A stretch of 64,000 bases of DNA from Pseudomonas fortuita. Lineage in GTDB: Bacteria; Pseudomonadota; Gammaproteobacteria; Pseudomonadales; Pseudomonadaceae. Every line of letters starts with the position of its first letter. Within the stretch, counting starts at the first letter, position 1. Both the position numbers and the translations under genes were made by a program. Shown here piece by piece: positions 28,026 to 38,713 of this stretch. A model generated the notes under the pieces. It was given only the letters and a program-made list of their open reading frames with translations. It ran no database searches and had not been told where the DNA came from. The stretch spans positions 909,501 to 973,500 of the forward strand of contig NZ_CP114035.2 in the NCBI RefSeq assembly GCF_026898135.2, read 5' to 3'.

Positions 28026-28880
28026 ATGCTCAAACGCCCCCTGGCGCTCGCCGCCGGTCTCGTGCTGTCTTGCTGTGCCGTTGCCGCTCAGGCCGCTGAA
28101 ACCCTGCGGGTCAGCGCCATTCCCGACGAAGCGCCTACCGAACTGCAGCGCAAGTTCAAGCCATTGGGTGAATACCTGGCCAAGCAGCTGGGCATGGAAG
28201 TGAAGTTCGTACCGGTGGCCGATTACCCGGCGGTGGTCGAGTCGCTGGCCGCCGACCGCCTGGACCTGGCCTGGCTGGGTGGCTTCACCTTTGTGCAGGT
28301 TCACCTGAAGGACCCGTCCGCCACGCCGCTGGTGCAGCGTGAGCAGGACGCGCAGTTCACCTCCAAGTTCATTACTGCCAACCCCGACGTGAAGAGCCTG
28401 GCCGACCTCAAGGGCAAGTCGTTTGCCTTCGGTTCCATTTCGTCCACGTCGGGCAGCCTGATGCCACGCTACTTCATGCTCAAGCAGGACAACATCAAGC
28501 CTGAAGCGTACTTCAGCCGCGTGGCCTACTCGGGGGCCCATGACGCCACCGTGGCTTGGGTACAGGCTGGCAAGGTAGATGGTGGCGTGCTCAACGCCAG
28601 TGTGTGGCAAAAGCTGGTGGATGCCGGCAAGGTGGATACCAGCAAGGTGAAGGTGTTCGCCACCACCCCGACTTACTTCGACTACAACTGGACCGTGCGC
28701 GGCAACATGGACCCTGCGTTGAAGGACAAGATCAAGAAAGCCTTCCTTGAACTCGACCCGGCCAACCCGGAGCACAAGGCGATTCTGGACCTGCAGGCCG
28801 CCAGCCGCTTCATCGAAACCAAGCCTGAGAACTACGTGGGCACCGAGCAAGCTGCACGTGAGGCCGGCCTGCTCAAGTGA
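28026..28880 (+). CDS. PhnD-type periplasmic binding protein of an ABC importer
   Basis: A 284-residue substrate-binding protein with a signal peptide (MLKRPLALAAGLVLSCCAVA..., cleaved near AQA-AETLRV). The motifs LRVSAIPDEAPTE, DLAWLGGFTFVQ and the SSTSGSLMPRYF loop match the phosphate/phosphite/phosphonate-binding PhnD family. The start ATG 28026 follows GGAGAA. It heads a four-gene operon of binding protein, ATPase and two permeases in which all junctions overlap. The substrate is inferred only at family level. Confidence 0.88.
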   Translation: MLKRPLALAAGLVLSCCAVAAQAAETLRVSAIPDEAPTELQRKFKPLGEYLAKQLGMEVKFVPVADYPAVVESLAADRLDLAWLGGFTFVQVHLKDPSATPLVQREQDAQFTSKFITANPDVKSLADLKGKSFAFGSISSTSGSLMPRYFMLKQDNIKPEAYFSRVAYSGAHDATVAWVQAGKVDGGVLNASVWQKLVDAGKVDTSKVKVFATTPTYFDYNWTVRGNMDPALKDKIKKAFLELDPANPEHKAILDLQAASRFIETKPENYVGTEQAAREAGLLK

Positions 28881-29686
28881 CCGCTTCGAATGTAGCCATC
28901 CATCTGCACGGTGCCAGCCTGCGCCATGGCCAGGTCCGCGCGCTTGACGCGGTGAGCCTGCGCATTGAGCAGGGCGAGCGGGTTGCCATCATCGGGCCGT
29001 CGGGGGCGGGCAAGTCCAGCTTGCTGCACCTGATGGCCACGGCCATCCAGCCCAGCGGCGGGCGCCTGGAACTGCTCGGCGAGCAGCCTTGGGCGTTGTC
29101 GGCCCGGGCACGCCAGCGCCTGCGGGCGCGGGTTGGCCTGGTGCATCAGGCGCCGCCCTTGCCACCACGCCAGCGGGTGGTGACAGCGGTACTGGCCGGC
29201 CGCCTGGGGCAGTGGGGGGTGATGCGCGGTTTGCTCAACCTGCTATACCCCGGCGATGTGCCGGGCGTGCGCCAGGTTTTGGCGGAGCTGGGGCTGGCCG
29301 ACAAACTGTTCGTGCAGTGTGGGCAATTGTCCGGTGGCCAGTTGCAGCGCGTGGGCATTGCCCGGGCGCTGTACCAGCGACCGCAGGTGCTGCTGACCGA
29401 TGAACCGGTGTCGGCCATGGACCCGGTACTGGCCGACCACAGCCTGGCCTTGCTCAACCGCCATGCCCAGGCCAACGGCGTGACGCTGGTGGCGAGCCTG
29501 CATGCCGTTGAGCTGGCGCTGGCACATTTTCCGCGGGTAATCGGTATCCGCGAAGGGCAGGTGGTGTTCGACTGCCCGGCACAGGCCGTTACCGAGCAAT
29601 TGCTGGAAGCGCTATACGCCAACGAACAACTCGTTTCGCCGCCAACCCAGGGGCCGACCCTGACCGTGCAGATACCGCGGTGCTGA
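28877..29686 (+). CDS. PhnC-type ABC transporter ATPase
   Basis: A 269-residue ATPase with Walker A GPSGAGKS at 40-47, signature LSGGQLQR from 151 and Walker B LLTDEP at about 172-177. It begins with GTG at 28877, inside the stop codon region of the binding protein (4-nt overlap), and itself overlaps the first permease by 7 nt. It would energise uptake of the PhnD-bound oxyanion or phosphonate. No C-P lyase genes are nearby. Confidence 0.9.
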   Translation: MTASNVAIHLHGASLRHGQVRALDAVSLRIEQGERVAIIGPSGAGKSSLLHLMATAIQPSGGRLELLGEQPWALSARARQRLRARVGLVHQAPPLPPRQRVVTAVLAGRLGQWGVMRGLLNLLYPGDVPGVRQVLAELGLADKLFVQCGQLSGGQLQRVGIARALYQRPQVLLTDEPVSAMDPVLADHSLALLNRHAQANGVTLVASLHAVELALAHFPRVIGIREGQVVFDCPAQAVTEQLLEALYANEQLVSPPTQGPTLTVQIPRC

Positions 29687-30507
29687 AGGCCGATACCCGC
29701 GACCCGGCCCTGCTGCCGCGGTTGCTGCTGGCCTTGCTGGCAGTGGCCGTGCTGTGGCCTGGCATCCGCTTGAGCGAGTTGAACCCGTGGGTACTGCTGC
29801 AGGCCGAGAACCGGCAGCAGATAGCCAGTTTCACTGGCGCCTTCTGGCCTCCGGCACATGATGCCGATTTTCTTGCGCTACTGTATGAGGCCACTTTGCA
29901 GACCCTGGCCGTGGCGACTGCCGGTATGGCGCTGGCGTTGGTGTTGGCTATTCCGGCGGGTTTGCTGGCCAGCCGTGCGTTGTCTTTGCGTGCCGCTTCA
30001 CGCGGCGGGCGGGCCGGCTTCTGGTCGCGGCTGCTGCGCCTGCCGGTGCGCGGGCTTCTGATTTTCCTGCGTAGCGTGCCAGAGATCGTCTGGGCGCTGC
30101 TGTTTGTGCGCGCCGTGGGGCTGGGGCCGACGGCGGGCGTACTGGCGATCGCCATTACCTACAGCGGCATGCTTGGCAAGGTCTACGCCGAAATCTTCGA
30201 GTCGGTCGACCAGCGCCCTGCGCATGCCTTGTTGCAGGCGGGCAGTGGCCGGCTGGCGGCGTTTCTCTACGGCATCCTGCCCAATGCTGCATCGGAAGTG
30301 GTGTCTTACACCGTGTACCGCTGGGAGTGTGCGGTACGGGCGTCGGTGGTGATGGGCTTTGTCGGGGCGGGCGGGCTGGGCCAACAGATCGACCTGTCGA
30401 TGCGTATGTTCGATGGTGCGCAAGTGGCGAGCATGCTGCTGACGTTCTTGCTGCTGGTGATGCTGGCCGACCTGCTCAGCCGCTTGCTGCGCTGGAGGCT
30501 GGCATGA
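29680..30507 (+). CDS. PhnE-type ABC permease 1
   Basis: A 275-residue inner-membrane permease with about five to six hydrophobic segments. The EAA-like loop SVDQRPAHALLQAGSGRLAAF is followed by YTVYRWECAVRASVVMGFVGAGGLG, characteristic of PhnE. It starts with GTG 29680 within the end of the ATPase gene and overlaps the next permease by ATGA. Confidence 0.88.
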   Translation: MLKADTRDPALLPRLLLALLAVAVLWPGIRLSELNPWVLLQAENRQQIASFTGAFWPPAHDADFLALLYEATLQTLAVATAGMALALVLAIPAGLLASRALSLRAASRGGRAGFWSRLLRLPVRGLLIFLRSVPEIVWALLFVRAVGLGPTAGVLAIAITYSGMLGKVYAEIFESVDQRPAHALLQAGSGRLAAFLYGILPNAASEVVSYTVYRWECAVRASVVMGFVGAGGLGQQIDLSMRMFDGAQVASMLLTFLLLVMLADLLSRLLRWRLA

Positions 30508-31271
30508 ACCGCGCCATCAACCTGCTGCTGCTTGGCGCCATCGCGGTGGCGGTAGTGGCCTCGTTCGCCTTCCTGGAACTGGACTTGCGCGCCTTGGTCG
30601 GCAACGGCGGGTTGGGGCAGATGGGCGAATATGCCGGGCGTTTCCTGCAGCCAGATGTGTCTGCCGGGCACCTTGAGGCGGTCTGGCGTGGGGCACTGGA
30701 GACACTGGCCATGTCAGGCCTGGGGACTTTGTTGGCAATGATGCTTGGGATGCTGCTGGCGCTGCCGGCGGCGGGGCGTTTCGGCTGGCCGTTACAAGGC
30801 GCGGCGCGGCTGTTGCTGAACGCCCTGCGGGCCATCCCGGAACTGGTGTGGGCGGCGTTGACAGTGCTGGCGGCAGGCCTCGGTCCCAATGCGGGCACCC
30901 TGGCCCTGGCGCTGCATACCGCTGGCGTCCTGGGGCGCTTGTTTGCCGAGGCGCTGGAGAACGCACCACCGGAGCCGGCAGCGGCTATCCGCCTGCAGGG
31001 CGGCAGCCAGGTGGCGGCGTTCTGTTTTGGCACCTTGCCTAACCTGTGGCCGCAGTTGCTGGCCTACAGCTTGTATCGCTGGGAAAACAACATCCGTATG
31101 GCCAGTGTGCTGGGGTTTGTCGGGGCGGGTGGCTTGGGGCAGATGCTGTACACCACCTTGAGCCTGTTCCAGGAGGCCCAGGCCAGCACGGTGATCATCG
31201 GGATGCTGGTGCTGGTGTTGCTGGTGGATGTGTTGAGCGACGTGGTGCGCCAGCGTTATGTACGGGCCTGA
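30504..31271 (+). CDS. PhnE-type ABC permease 2
   Basis: A 255-residue second permease, so the transporter is likely a heterodimer. It carries the same C-terminal LYRWENNIRMASVLGFVGAGGLGQML motif as permease 1. The start is set at ATG 30504, coupled to the upstream stop codon. Two distinct PhnE-like permeases are common in pseudomonad phosphite/phosphonate-type importers. The operon ends here, 16 bp before the convergent bestrophin gene, without a visible terminator. Confidence 0.88.
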   Translation: MNRAINLLLLGAIAVAVVASFAFLELDLRALVGNGGLGQMGEYAGRFLQPDVSAGHLEAVWRGALETLAMSGLGTLLAMMLGMLLALPAAGRFGWPLQGAARLLLNALRAIPELVWAALTVLAAGLGPNAGTLALALHTAGVLGRLFAEALENAPPEPAAAIRLQGGSQVAAFCFGTLPNLWPQLLAYSLYRWENNIRMASVLGFVGAGGLGQMLYTTLSLFQEAQASTVIIGMLVLVLLVDVLSDVVRQRYVRA

Positions 31272-31287
31272 CACCTAGCAAAATCCC

Positions 31288-32181
31288 TCACGCATCCACT
31301 GCCTCGGCACACTGCGCTTCCCGCTGCATCGACTCCAGATTACGTTCGATCGTCTCGCAAATGGTATCCATCTGGATCTGGTGCTCACTGAAACGGAACG
31401 GGCTCTGCAAATCCGTGCCGATCCGCTCGATAGCCAGCAGCATGAACCCCACCACCGTCGATGCCAGCGGTGTGAACCAGCCCAGCGACTCCACCAGCCC
31501 CACCGGCACGATCAGGCAGAACAAAGTAATGAACAGCCGCGGGAAATACACGTAAGGGTAGGGCAACGGTGTGTTGGCAATGCGCTCCATGCCACCCTGG
31601 GCGTTGGACAGGTCCACCAGGGTCGACTCCAGCCGGGCCAGGCGAATGCTGTCCAGCCGCCCGGCTTTGTATTCTCGCGCCAGCAAGGCCGCCGAGCCGC
31701 CGAGAATGTCATTGGCGAAGTTGTTTGAACGGTTGCGGCGTTCGAACTCTGCGGGCGGGATGAATGCCATCAGCTCCTCGGGGCAGCGTTCCCCCTTCAA
31801 GTGCGCCGCCAGGCAGTTCACGTAGGCGATATGGCGGCGCAGCAGGGTAGCCTTGACCGGGTTCAGGCCATCATCCGGGTCGTCGATCAGGGTCAGCGTC
31901 TGCCGGGCGAAGCTGCGCGAACCGTTCACCAGCGCCCCCCACAACGTGCGTGCCTCCCACCAGCGGTTGTAGGCGCTGCTGTTGCGAAAACTCACCAGCA
32001 CCACCAGCGCCGAGCCCAGTAGGGTCAGCGGGATAAGCGGTAGAGTGAACTTGCTGTTGAGAAACAGCATGAAGTCGATGGTGACCAGCACATCCCAGAT
32101 CAGCAGCCAGAACAGCGACCAGCCGATGTAGCCGATGGTCTTCACGACCAGGCGGTACTTGCGGGTGATGATGTCTTTCAC
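31288..32181 (-). CDS. Bestrophin-like ion channel family protein
   Basis: A 297-residue membrane protein of the bestrophin/UPF0187 family, which includes anion channels and, in some bacteria, cation channels. The N-terminal helix, the RNSSAYNRWWEARTLWG segment (about 66-82) and later IANTPLPYPY match the conserved core: the aromatic-rich RWWE motif is the family hallmark, and Pro-Tyr near the neck is typical. It is monocistronic on the minus strand. The upstream 295 bp (32182-32476) show no gene. Confidence 0.9.
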   Translation of the reverse strand: MKDIITRKYRLVVKTIGYIGWSLFWLLIWDVLVTIDFMLFLNSKFTLPLIPLTLLGSALVVLVSFRNSSAYNRWWEARTLWGALVNGSRSFARQTLTLIDDPDDGLNPVKATLLRRHIAYVNCLAAHLKGERCPEELMAFIPPAEFERRNRSNNFANDILGGSAALLAREYKAGRLDSIRLARLESTLVDLSNAQGGMERIANTPLPYPYVYFPRLFITLFCLIVPVGLVESLGWFTPLASTVVGFMLLAIERIGTDLQSPFRFSEHQIQMDTICETIERNLESMQREAQCAEAVDA

Positions 32182-32476
32182 GCGGGTAACCTCAAGGCGT
32201 GGGTGATGGAGGATGGGACGTCGAGGGGGGGCGAAGGTTCGCGTGCCGAATGTTGCAAGGGATTTAGAAGCTGACGTGAAGAGAAAAGTCTGACCAAATT
32301 AGAGGATTTGCCTGAATTCCTGATTCAGCGGAAAAACGACAGGGTAGGTCGCTTCAATCCTTGAATGGGTGTATCCATAAGAATACGTCGTTTTGACACT
32401 GTCTTGAGGGTCATTCGTGCCCTGGGGGTGGACCTTCTCGTTCAGCCACATGCAATGGCCCGCTGATCCAGCTCGG

Positions 32477-32956
32477 TTAAGTCAGTATTTGCTTCATCTG
32501 CACCAACGCTACCCGCGTGCCGTCCCACGCCTGCCGCTCCTCGATGCCGAACGGTGTGAAGCCCAGCTGTGGATAAAGCAGCAGGCCCGCGGTGTTGTGA
32601 TTGAAGCATGACACCCACACCTCCCGAGCAGCGTAGTGCTGGCGGGCGAAGTCGATCATGGTGGTTACCAGGTAACGCGCTACGCCATGGCCGCGGGCGG
32701 CAGGGGCCACGACCACATTGCCAAGGGCACACGCGCCGCCGTGTTCGGCTTTGTAGAAGTTGGCAAAGGCCAGGACAGTACCGTTGCCTTCCACCACCGT
32801 GGAGCCGCTGCGTTGGGCTATGGCGTCGCTCAGCTGGGCAGGGGTGAAGGGATAGGTGGCTTTGGGGAACATGTAGAACAGTTCGTCCGGGCCCTGCGGG
32901 AAGTTGCAGATGACGGGGATGTCGTCAGGGTGGATGGGGCGGTGGGTCAGGTGCAT
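32477..32956 (-). CDS. GNAT-family N-acetyltransferase
   Basis: A 159-residue acetyltransferase. The acetyl-CoA binding motif is seen in GNVVVAPAARGHGVARYLV (about 79-97), followed by VSCFNHNTAGLLLYPQLGFTP. The substrate is unknown. It is monocistronic and lies between a REP hairpin and an empty stretch. Confidence 0.85.
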   Translation of the reverse strand: MHLTHRPIHPDDIPVICNFPQGPDELFYMFPKATYPFTPAQLSDAIAQRSGSTVVEGNGTVLAFANFYKAEHGGACALGNVVVAPAARGHGVARYLVTTMIDFARQHYAAREVWVSCFNHNTAGLLLYPQLGFTPFGIEERQAWDGTRVALVQMKQILT

Positions 32957-32984
32957 GGCAGGTCCCTCTTGCGCTGGCGGATCG

Positions 32985-33016
32985 GGCCTTTTCGCGGGTG
33001 AACCCGCGAAGAGGCC
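32985..33016. repeat. Single REP hairpin
   Basis: The inverted repeat GGCCTTTTCGCGGGT-GAACCCGCGAAGAGGCC has one mismatch in the stem and lies between the GNAT gene and the trypsin-like gene. It is the only unpaired REP element in the window apart from the one after hmp. Confidence 0.75.
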
Positions 33017-33071
33017 ATCAGCCTTGCATCATAAGCCCCTTTGCAGGCGCAGATGCGGGCCGCCAGTCAAC

Positions 33072-33752
33072 TCAAGGCTTGGCGGCCACCGCCACGTAGC
33101 CTTTGACCGAAGCCGGTGCCTGGGGCTTGGCCTTGTGCGCCAGCAGGTACTGATAGCGCCGCCATTCCTTGTCGATTTCGCTGAACGACATGAACACGCT
33201 GATACGGTCCTTGCCGGCCAGGTCGGGACGCTTGCCGGCGTCGATCTCACGGGTGGGTATGATGGCGACGTTGATGCCCACTACCGTGCCGTCATCCGCA
33301 AACACGGGCCCGCCCGACATGCCCTTGGTGATCGGGCCGTCATGCACCGAGTAGAAGACACTGCCAGGCGTGCCTTCAAGGCGTACCAATGACGGCAAGG
33401 CATGGCCCTTGCCCTGCATCGGCATCATAAAGCTGTTGAAACCTACCGCCGTCACCGCTTCCCCAGGCACGTACTGGCGCCAGCGCGGCACGCTGCTGGC
33501 CTTGTGCTTGAAGAACACCACATCGCCGAGGCCCTCGTGGACCACGTTGCGCAGGAAGGGGGTGTGTTTGGCGGTTACTGCGTAATCCTCGTTCCACTGG
33601 ATGGCACTGGCCATCAGCAACATCGGCAGCGGCGCACCCGAGGTGACCACGAAAGCCTGGCTGTAGACGGGGTCTGAAACGTACGACGTTGGCACTCCAT
33701 TGCACCCACTGAGCAGCATCATTGCCGCCATGCAGGGCGCGATTGTTTTCAT
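33072..33752 (-). CDS. Trypsin-like serine protease lipoprotein
   Basis: A 226-residue predicted lipoprotein with lipobox LLSGC (Cys17). The body resembles a minimal chymotrypsin-fold protease: His63 in VTAKH replaces the usual TAAHC, Asp77 in GLGD is an unusually close acid, and Ser146 lies in GMSGGPVF. The oxyanion segment GMSGGP is strong evidence for a serine protease fold, but the short His-Asp spacing makes the Asp assignment tentative. Probably periplasmic or outer-membrane facing. The substrate is unknown. Confidence 0.75.
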   Translation of the reverse strand: MKTIAPCMAAMMLLSGCNGVPTSYVSDPVYSQAFVVTSGAPLPMLLMASAIQWNEDYAVTAKHTPFLRNVVHEGLGDVVFFKHKASSVPRWRQYVPGEAVTAVGFNSFMMPMQGKGHALPSLVRLEGTPGSVFYSVHDGPITKGMSGGPVFADDGTVVGINVAIIPTREIDAGKRPDLAGKDRISVFMSFSEIDKEWRRYQYLLAHKAKPQAPASVKGYVAVAAKP

Positions 33753-33989
33753 GGGTCACACGGGGCGTGGAGAAAAGGGAACGCAACTATGGCTAAGTGC
33801 CATTACGCCAGCAATGCTTTCGGCATATATCCGACGAATGACAGCTTAAGTATTAATCCTGACTGCGGCCAATAGAATGCAGACATGGCTACAGGCCCCG
33901 GAGTCATTAGGGTGCCGTCAATTATTTCGTGCCGCTCCTGACGTGACCGTGCAAGCCGCACGCTCTGCATCAGATCAAAATTCGGGCAT

Positions 33990-34019
33990 AAAAAAACCGA
34001 CCAGTAAGGTCGGTTTTTT
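33990..34019 (-). terminator. Bidirectional-looking terminator downstream of tRNA-Leu
   Basis: AAAAAACCGACC-AGTAA-GGTCGGTTTTTT is a symmetric stem with A and T runs on either side, so it can act on both strands. It lies 9 bp beyond the 3' end of the minus-strand tRNA. Confidence 0.9.
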
Positions 34020-34027
34020 CCGGATCT

Positions 34028-34112
34028 TGGTGCCCCGAGGGAGACTCGAACTCCCACTCCTTTCGAAAACGGATTTTGAATCCGCCGCGTCTACCAATTC
34101 CGCCATCAGGGC
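34028..34112 (-). tRNA. tRNA-Leu (anticodon CAA)
   Basis: An 85-nt tRNA on the minus strand. The acceptor stem GCCCTGA pairs with TCGGGGC (one G-U), followed by discriminator A and an encoded CCA. The anticodon stem-loop is GCGGA-TTCAAAA-TCCGT, giving anticodon CAA, which reads UUG. A long variable arm and GTTCGAGTC in the T loop are consistent with a class II leucine tRNA. Confidence 0.95.
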
Positions 34113-34123
34113 GTGTGGCGCGC

Positions 34124-34152
34124 AGTATAGAGAGCTGCCGCTAGTCGGTCAA
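34124..34152 (-). promoter_or_regulatory. tRNA-Leu promoter
   Basis: On the minus strand, TTGACC (34152-34147), a 17-bp spacer and TATACT (34129-34124) form a near-consensus sigma-70 promoter. The following GC-rich GCGCGCC discriminator is typical of stringently controlled stable RNA genes. Confidence 0.8.
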
Positions 34153-34219
34153 TCGGCTTTCATGGTCAATTTTCACACATTGGGCTAAACTTCCCGGCCC
34201 TGCCGAACCGAACATCATC

Positions 34220-36399
<2,180 letters not shown>

Positions 36400-36441
36400 C
36401 TGTCTGCATCCATTATTAGAAAATTACATTAGGAGTGCCCA

Positions 36442-36777
36442 ATGAGCTTCTTCATCCCCGCCGCATACGCGGACGCTGCAGCACCTGCCGCTGGCCCAGC
36501 CGGTACCGGCTTCGAGTGGATTTTCCTGGTCGGTTTCCTGGTCATCTTCTACCTGATGATCTGGCGCCCTCAGGCCAAGCGCGCCAAAGAGCAGAAGAAC
36601 CTGCTCGGCAACTTGCAGAAAGGTGACGAAGTTGTCACCAACGGCGGCATCGCCGGCAAGATCGTCAAGGTTTCCGATGATTTCGTGGTGCTGGAAGTCT
36701 CCGACACTGTCGAGCTGAAGTTCCAGAAGGGCGCCATCGCGGCCACCCTGCCAAAAGGTACGCTCAAGGCTATCTGA
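36442..36777 (+). CDS. yajC: YajC, Sec translocon accessory subunit
   Basis: A 111-residue single-span membrane protein of the SecDF-YajC complex. The N-terminal ~30 residues are Ala/Pro-rich, the helix FEWIFLVGFLVIFYLMIW is followed by RPQAKRAKEQKNLLGNLQKGDEVVT, and a small beta-rich domain follows (GGIAGKIVKVSDDFVVLEVSD). AGGAGTGCCC precedes the ATG. It lies 42 bp after tgt and 63 bp before secD, in the order tgt-yajC-secD-secF typical of proteobacteria. Confidence 0.95.
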   Translation: MSFFIPAAYADAAAPAAGPAGTGFEWIFLVGFLVIFYLMIWRPQAKRAKEQKNLLGNLQKGDEVVTNGGIAGKIVKVSDDFVVLEVSDTVELKFQKGAIAATLPKGTLKAI

Positions 36778-36840
36778 GTTACCGGTTTTATTTTCCAGTC
36801 GGGGCGCGCAACGCGCCCCGCGTCTTGAACGGGCGGCGTG

Positions 36841-38703
36841 ATGCTGAACAAATACCCTCTGTGGAAATATGCACTGATCGTGCTGGTACTGATGGTCGGT
36901 TTCATTTATTCCGCTCCTAACCTCTACCCGGATGACCCGGCGGTGCAGATCAGCGGTGCCAGTTCGGCGCTGCAGGTAAACCAGGCCGACCTCGATCGCG
37001 TCAGCAAGGCACTGCTCGATGCCAAGATCGCCGTCAAGGGCGCGAGCCTGGGTGAGAAGGGCAGCGGGCTGATTCGCCTGACCAACCAGGAAGACCAGCT
37101 GCCAGCCAAGGATGTCGTGCGCAAGGCACTGGGCGATGATTATGTCGTGGCCCTGAACCTGGCCCAGACTACCCCGCAATGGCTGCGCAACCTGGGTGCG
37201 AGCCCGATGAAACTGGGCCTGGACCTGTCCGGTGGTGTGCACTTCCTGCTGGAAGTGGACATGGACAAGGCCATGACGGCCCGCATGAAAGTCTACGAAG
37301 GCGAGGTCAAGACCTTGCTGCGTAAAGAGCGCGTCCGCTACCGCAGCCTGCCCCAGCAGGATGGCGGCATCATGCTGGGCTTTGCTGACGATGCAACCCG
37401 CGAACAGGCACGTGCCCTGATCCGCAAGAATTTCAATGATTTCGACCTGACCACCACCGAGCGCAACGACCTCGCCGTGCTGCGTCTGGCGCTGACTCAG
37501 GCAAAAGTTGCCGAGATCCGCGAATACTCGATCAAGCAGAACCTCACCACCGTCCGCAACCGTGTCAACGAGCTGGGCGTGGCTGAACCCCTGGTACAGC
37601 GCCAGGGCGCCAACCGTATCGTGGTCGAGCTGCCAGGCGTGCAGGACACTGCCGAAGCCAAGCGTATCCTCGGTAAAACCGCCAACCTGGAGTTCCGCTT
37701 TGGTGCCGAACCGGGTGCGTCCAAGGCCACGACCGAAGTGTTCGAATTCCGTGAAGGCGGCCGTTCTGCCCCGGTCGAGCGCGGCCTGATCATCACCGGT
37801 GACCAGGTAACCGACGCCCAGGCCAGCTTTGACGAGCACGGCCGCCCACAAGTGAACATCCGCCTGGATGGCCACGGTGGCGAGCTGATGAGCCGTGCTA
37901 CCCGTAGCAACGTTGGCCGCAGCATGGCGGTGATCTTCATCGAGCAGAAGCCGGTGACCCGCTATGTGAAGCAGACCGTCGACGGCGTCGAGAAAGACGT
38001 TGCCGTACAAAGCTTCGTGGAAGAGAAGAAGATCATCAGCCTGGCGACCATCCAGTCGCCGCTGGGCAGCCAGTTCCGCATTACTGGCCTGAATGGCCAG
38101 GGCGAATCGTCCGAGCTGGCCCTGCTGCTGCGTGCCGGTGGTCTGGCTGCGCCGATGTACTTCGCCGAAGAACGTACCATTGGCCCAAGCCTGGGTGCCG
38201 ACAACATCACCAAGGGTATCGATGCTTCGCTGTGGGGCATGCTGTTCGTCTCGCTGTTCATCATCGCCATCTACCGCGGCTTTGGCGTCATTGCCACCAT
38301 CGCCCTGGCGGGCAACATGGTATTGCTGCTGGCGCTGATGTCGCTGCTGGGCGCTACCCTGACGCTGCCGGGTATTGCCGGTATCGTGTTGACCATGGGT
38401 ATGGCGGTGGACGCCAACGTGCTGATCTTCTCGCGTATCCGCGAAGAGCTGAAAGCCGGCATGTCGGTGCAGCGCGCCATCCACGAAGGCTTCAACCGCG
38501 CCTACACCGCGATCATCGACGCCAACCTGACCAGCCTGCTGGTCGGCGGCATCCTGTTCGCCATGGGTACCGGCCCGGTCAAAGGCTTTGCGGTTACCAT
38601 GTCCCTCGGGATTTTCACCTCGATGTTCACCGCCGTCATGGTGACCCGTGCAATGGTCAACCTGACCTGCGGCGGGCGTGACATCAAGAAGCTGTGGGTT
38701 TGA
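36841..38703 (+). CDS. secD: Protein translocase subunit SecD
   Basis: A 620-residue RND-family subunit which, with SecF, uses the proton gradient to help pull proteins through SecYEG. An N-terminal helix (about 8-27) precedes a large periplasmic domain containing LGLDLSGGVHFLLEVDMDKA. Five C-terminal helices include the GMAVDANVLIFSRIREEL motif (about 522-539). ATG 36841 is chosen; an adjacent GTG at 36838 is in frame but adds only one residue. Confidence 0.96.
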   Translation: MLNKYPLWKYALIVLVLMVGFIYSAPNLYPDDPAVQISGASSALQVNQADLDRVSKALLDAKIAVKGASLGEKGSGLIRLTNQEDQLPAKDVVRKALGDDYVVALNLAQTTPQWLRNLGASPMKLGLDLSGGVHFLLEVDMDKAMTARMKVYEGEVKTLLRKERVRYRSLPQQDGGIMLGFADDATREQARALIRKNFNDFDLTTTERNDLAVLRLALTQAKVAEIREYSIKQNLTTVRNRVNELGVAEPLVQRQGANRIVVELPGVQDTAEAKRILGKTANLEFRFGAEPGASKATTEVFEFREGGRSAPVERGLIITGDQVTDAQASFDEHGRPQVNIRLDGHGGELMSRATRSNVGRSMAVIFIEQKPVTRYVKQTVDGVEKDVAVQSFVEEKKIISLATIQSPLGSQFRITGLNGQGESSELALLLRAGGLAAPMYFAEERTIGPSLGADNITKGIDASLWGMLFVSLFIIAIYRGFGVIATIALAGNMVLLLALMSLLGATLTLPGIAGIVLTMGMAVDANVLIFSRIREELKAGMSVQRAIHEGFNRAYTAIIDANLTSLLVGGILFAMGTGPVKGFAVTMSLGIFTSMFTAVMVTRAMVNLTCGGRDIKKLWV

Positions 38704-38713
38704 GGGAGCTGCG

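Noticed and set aside
32182..32476. Possible gene between the bestrophin and GNAT genes
   Set aside because: No frame with an RBS or coding bias; treated as non-coding.
33803..34057. 84-codon minus-strand frame overlapping the 3' end of tRNA-Leu and the terminator
   Set aside because: It reads through the terminator and part of the tRNA, and lacks an RBS.
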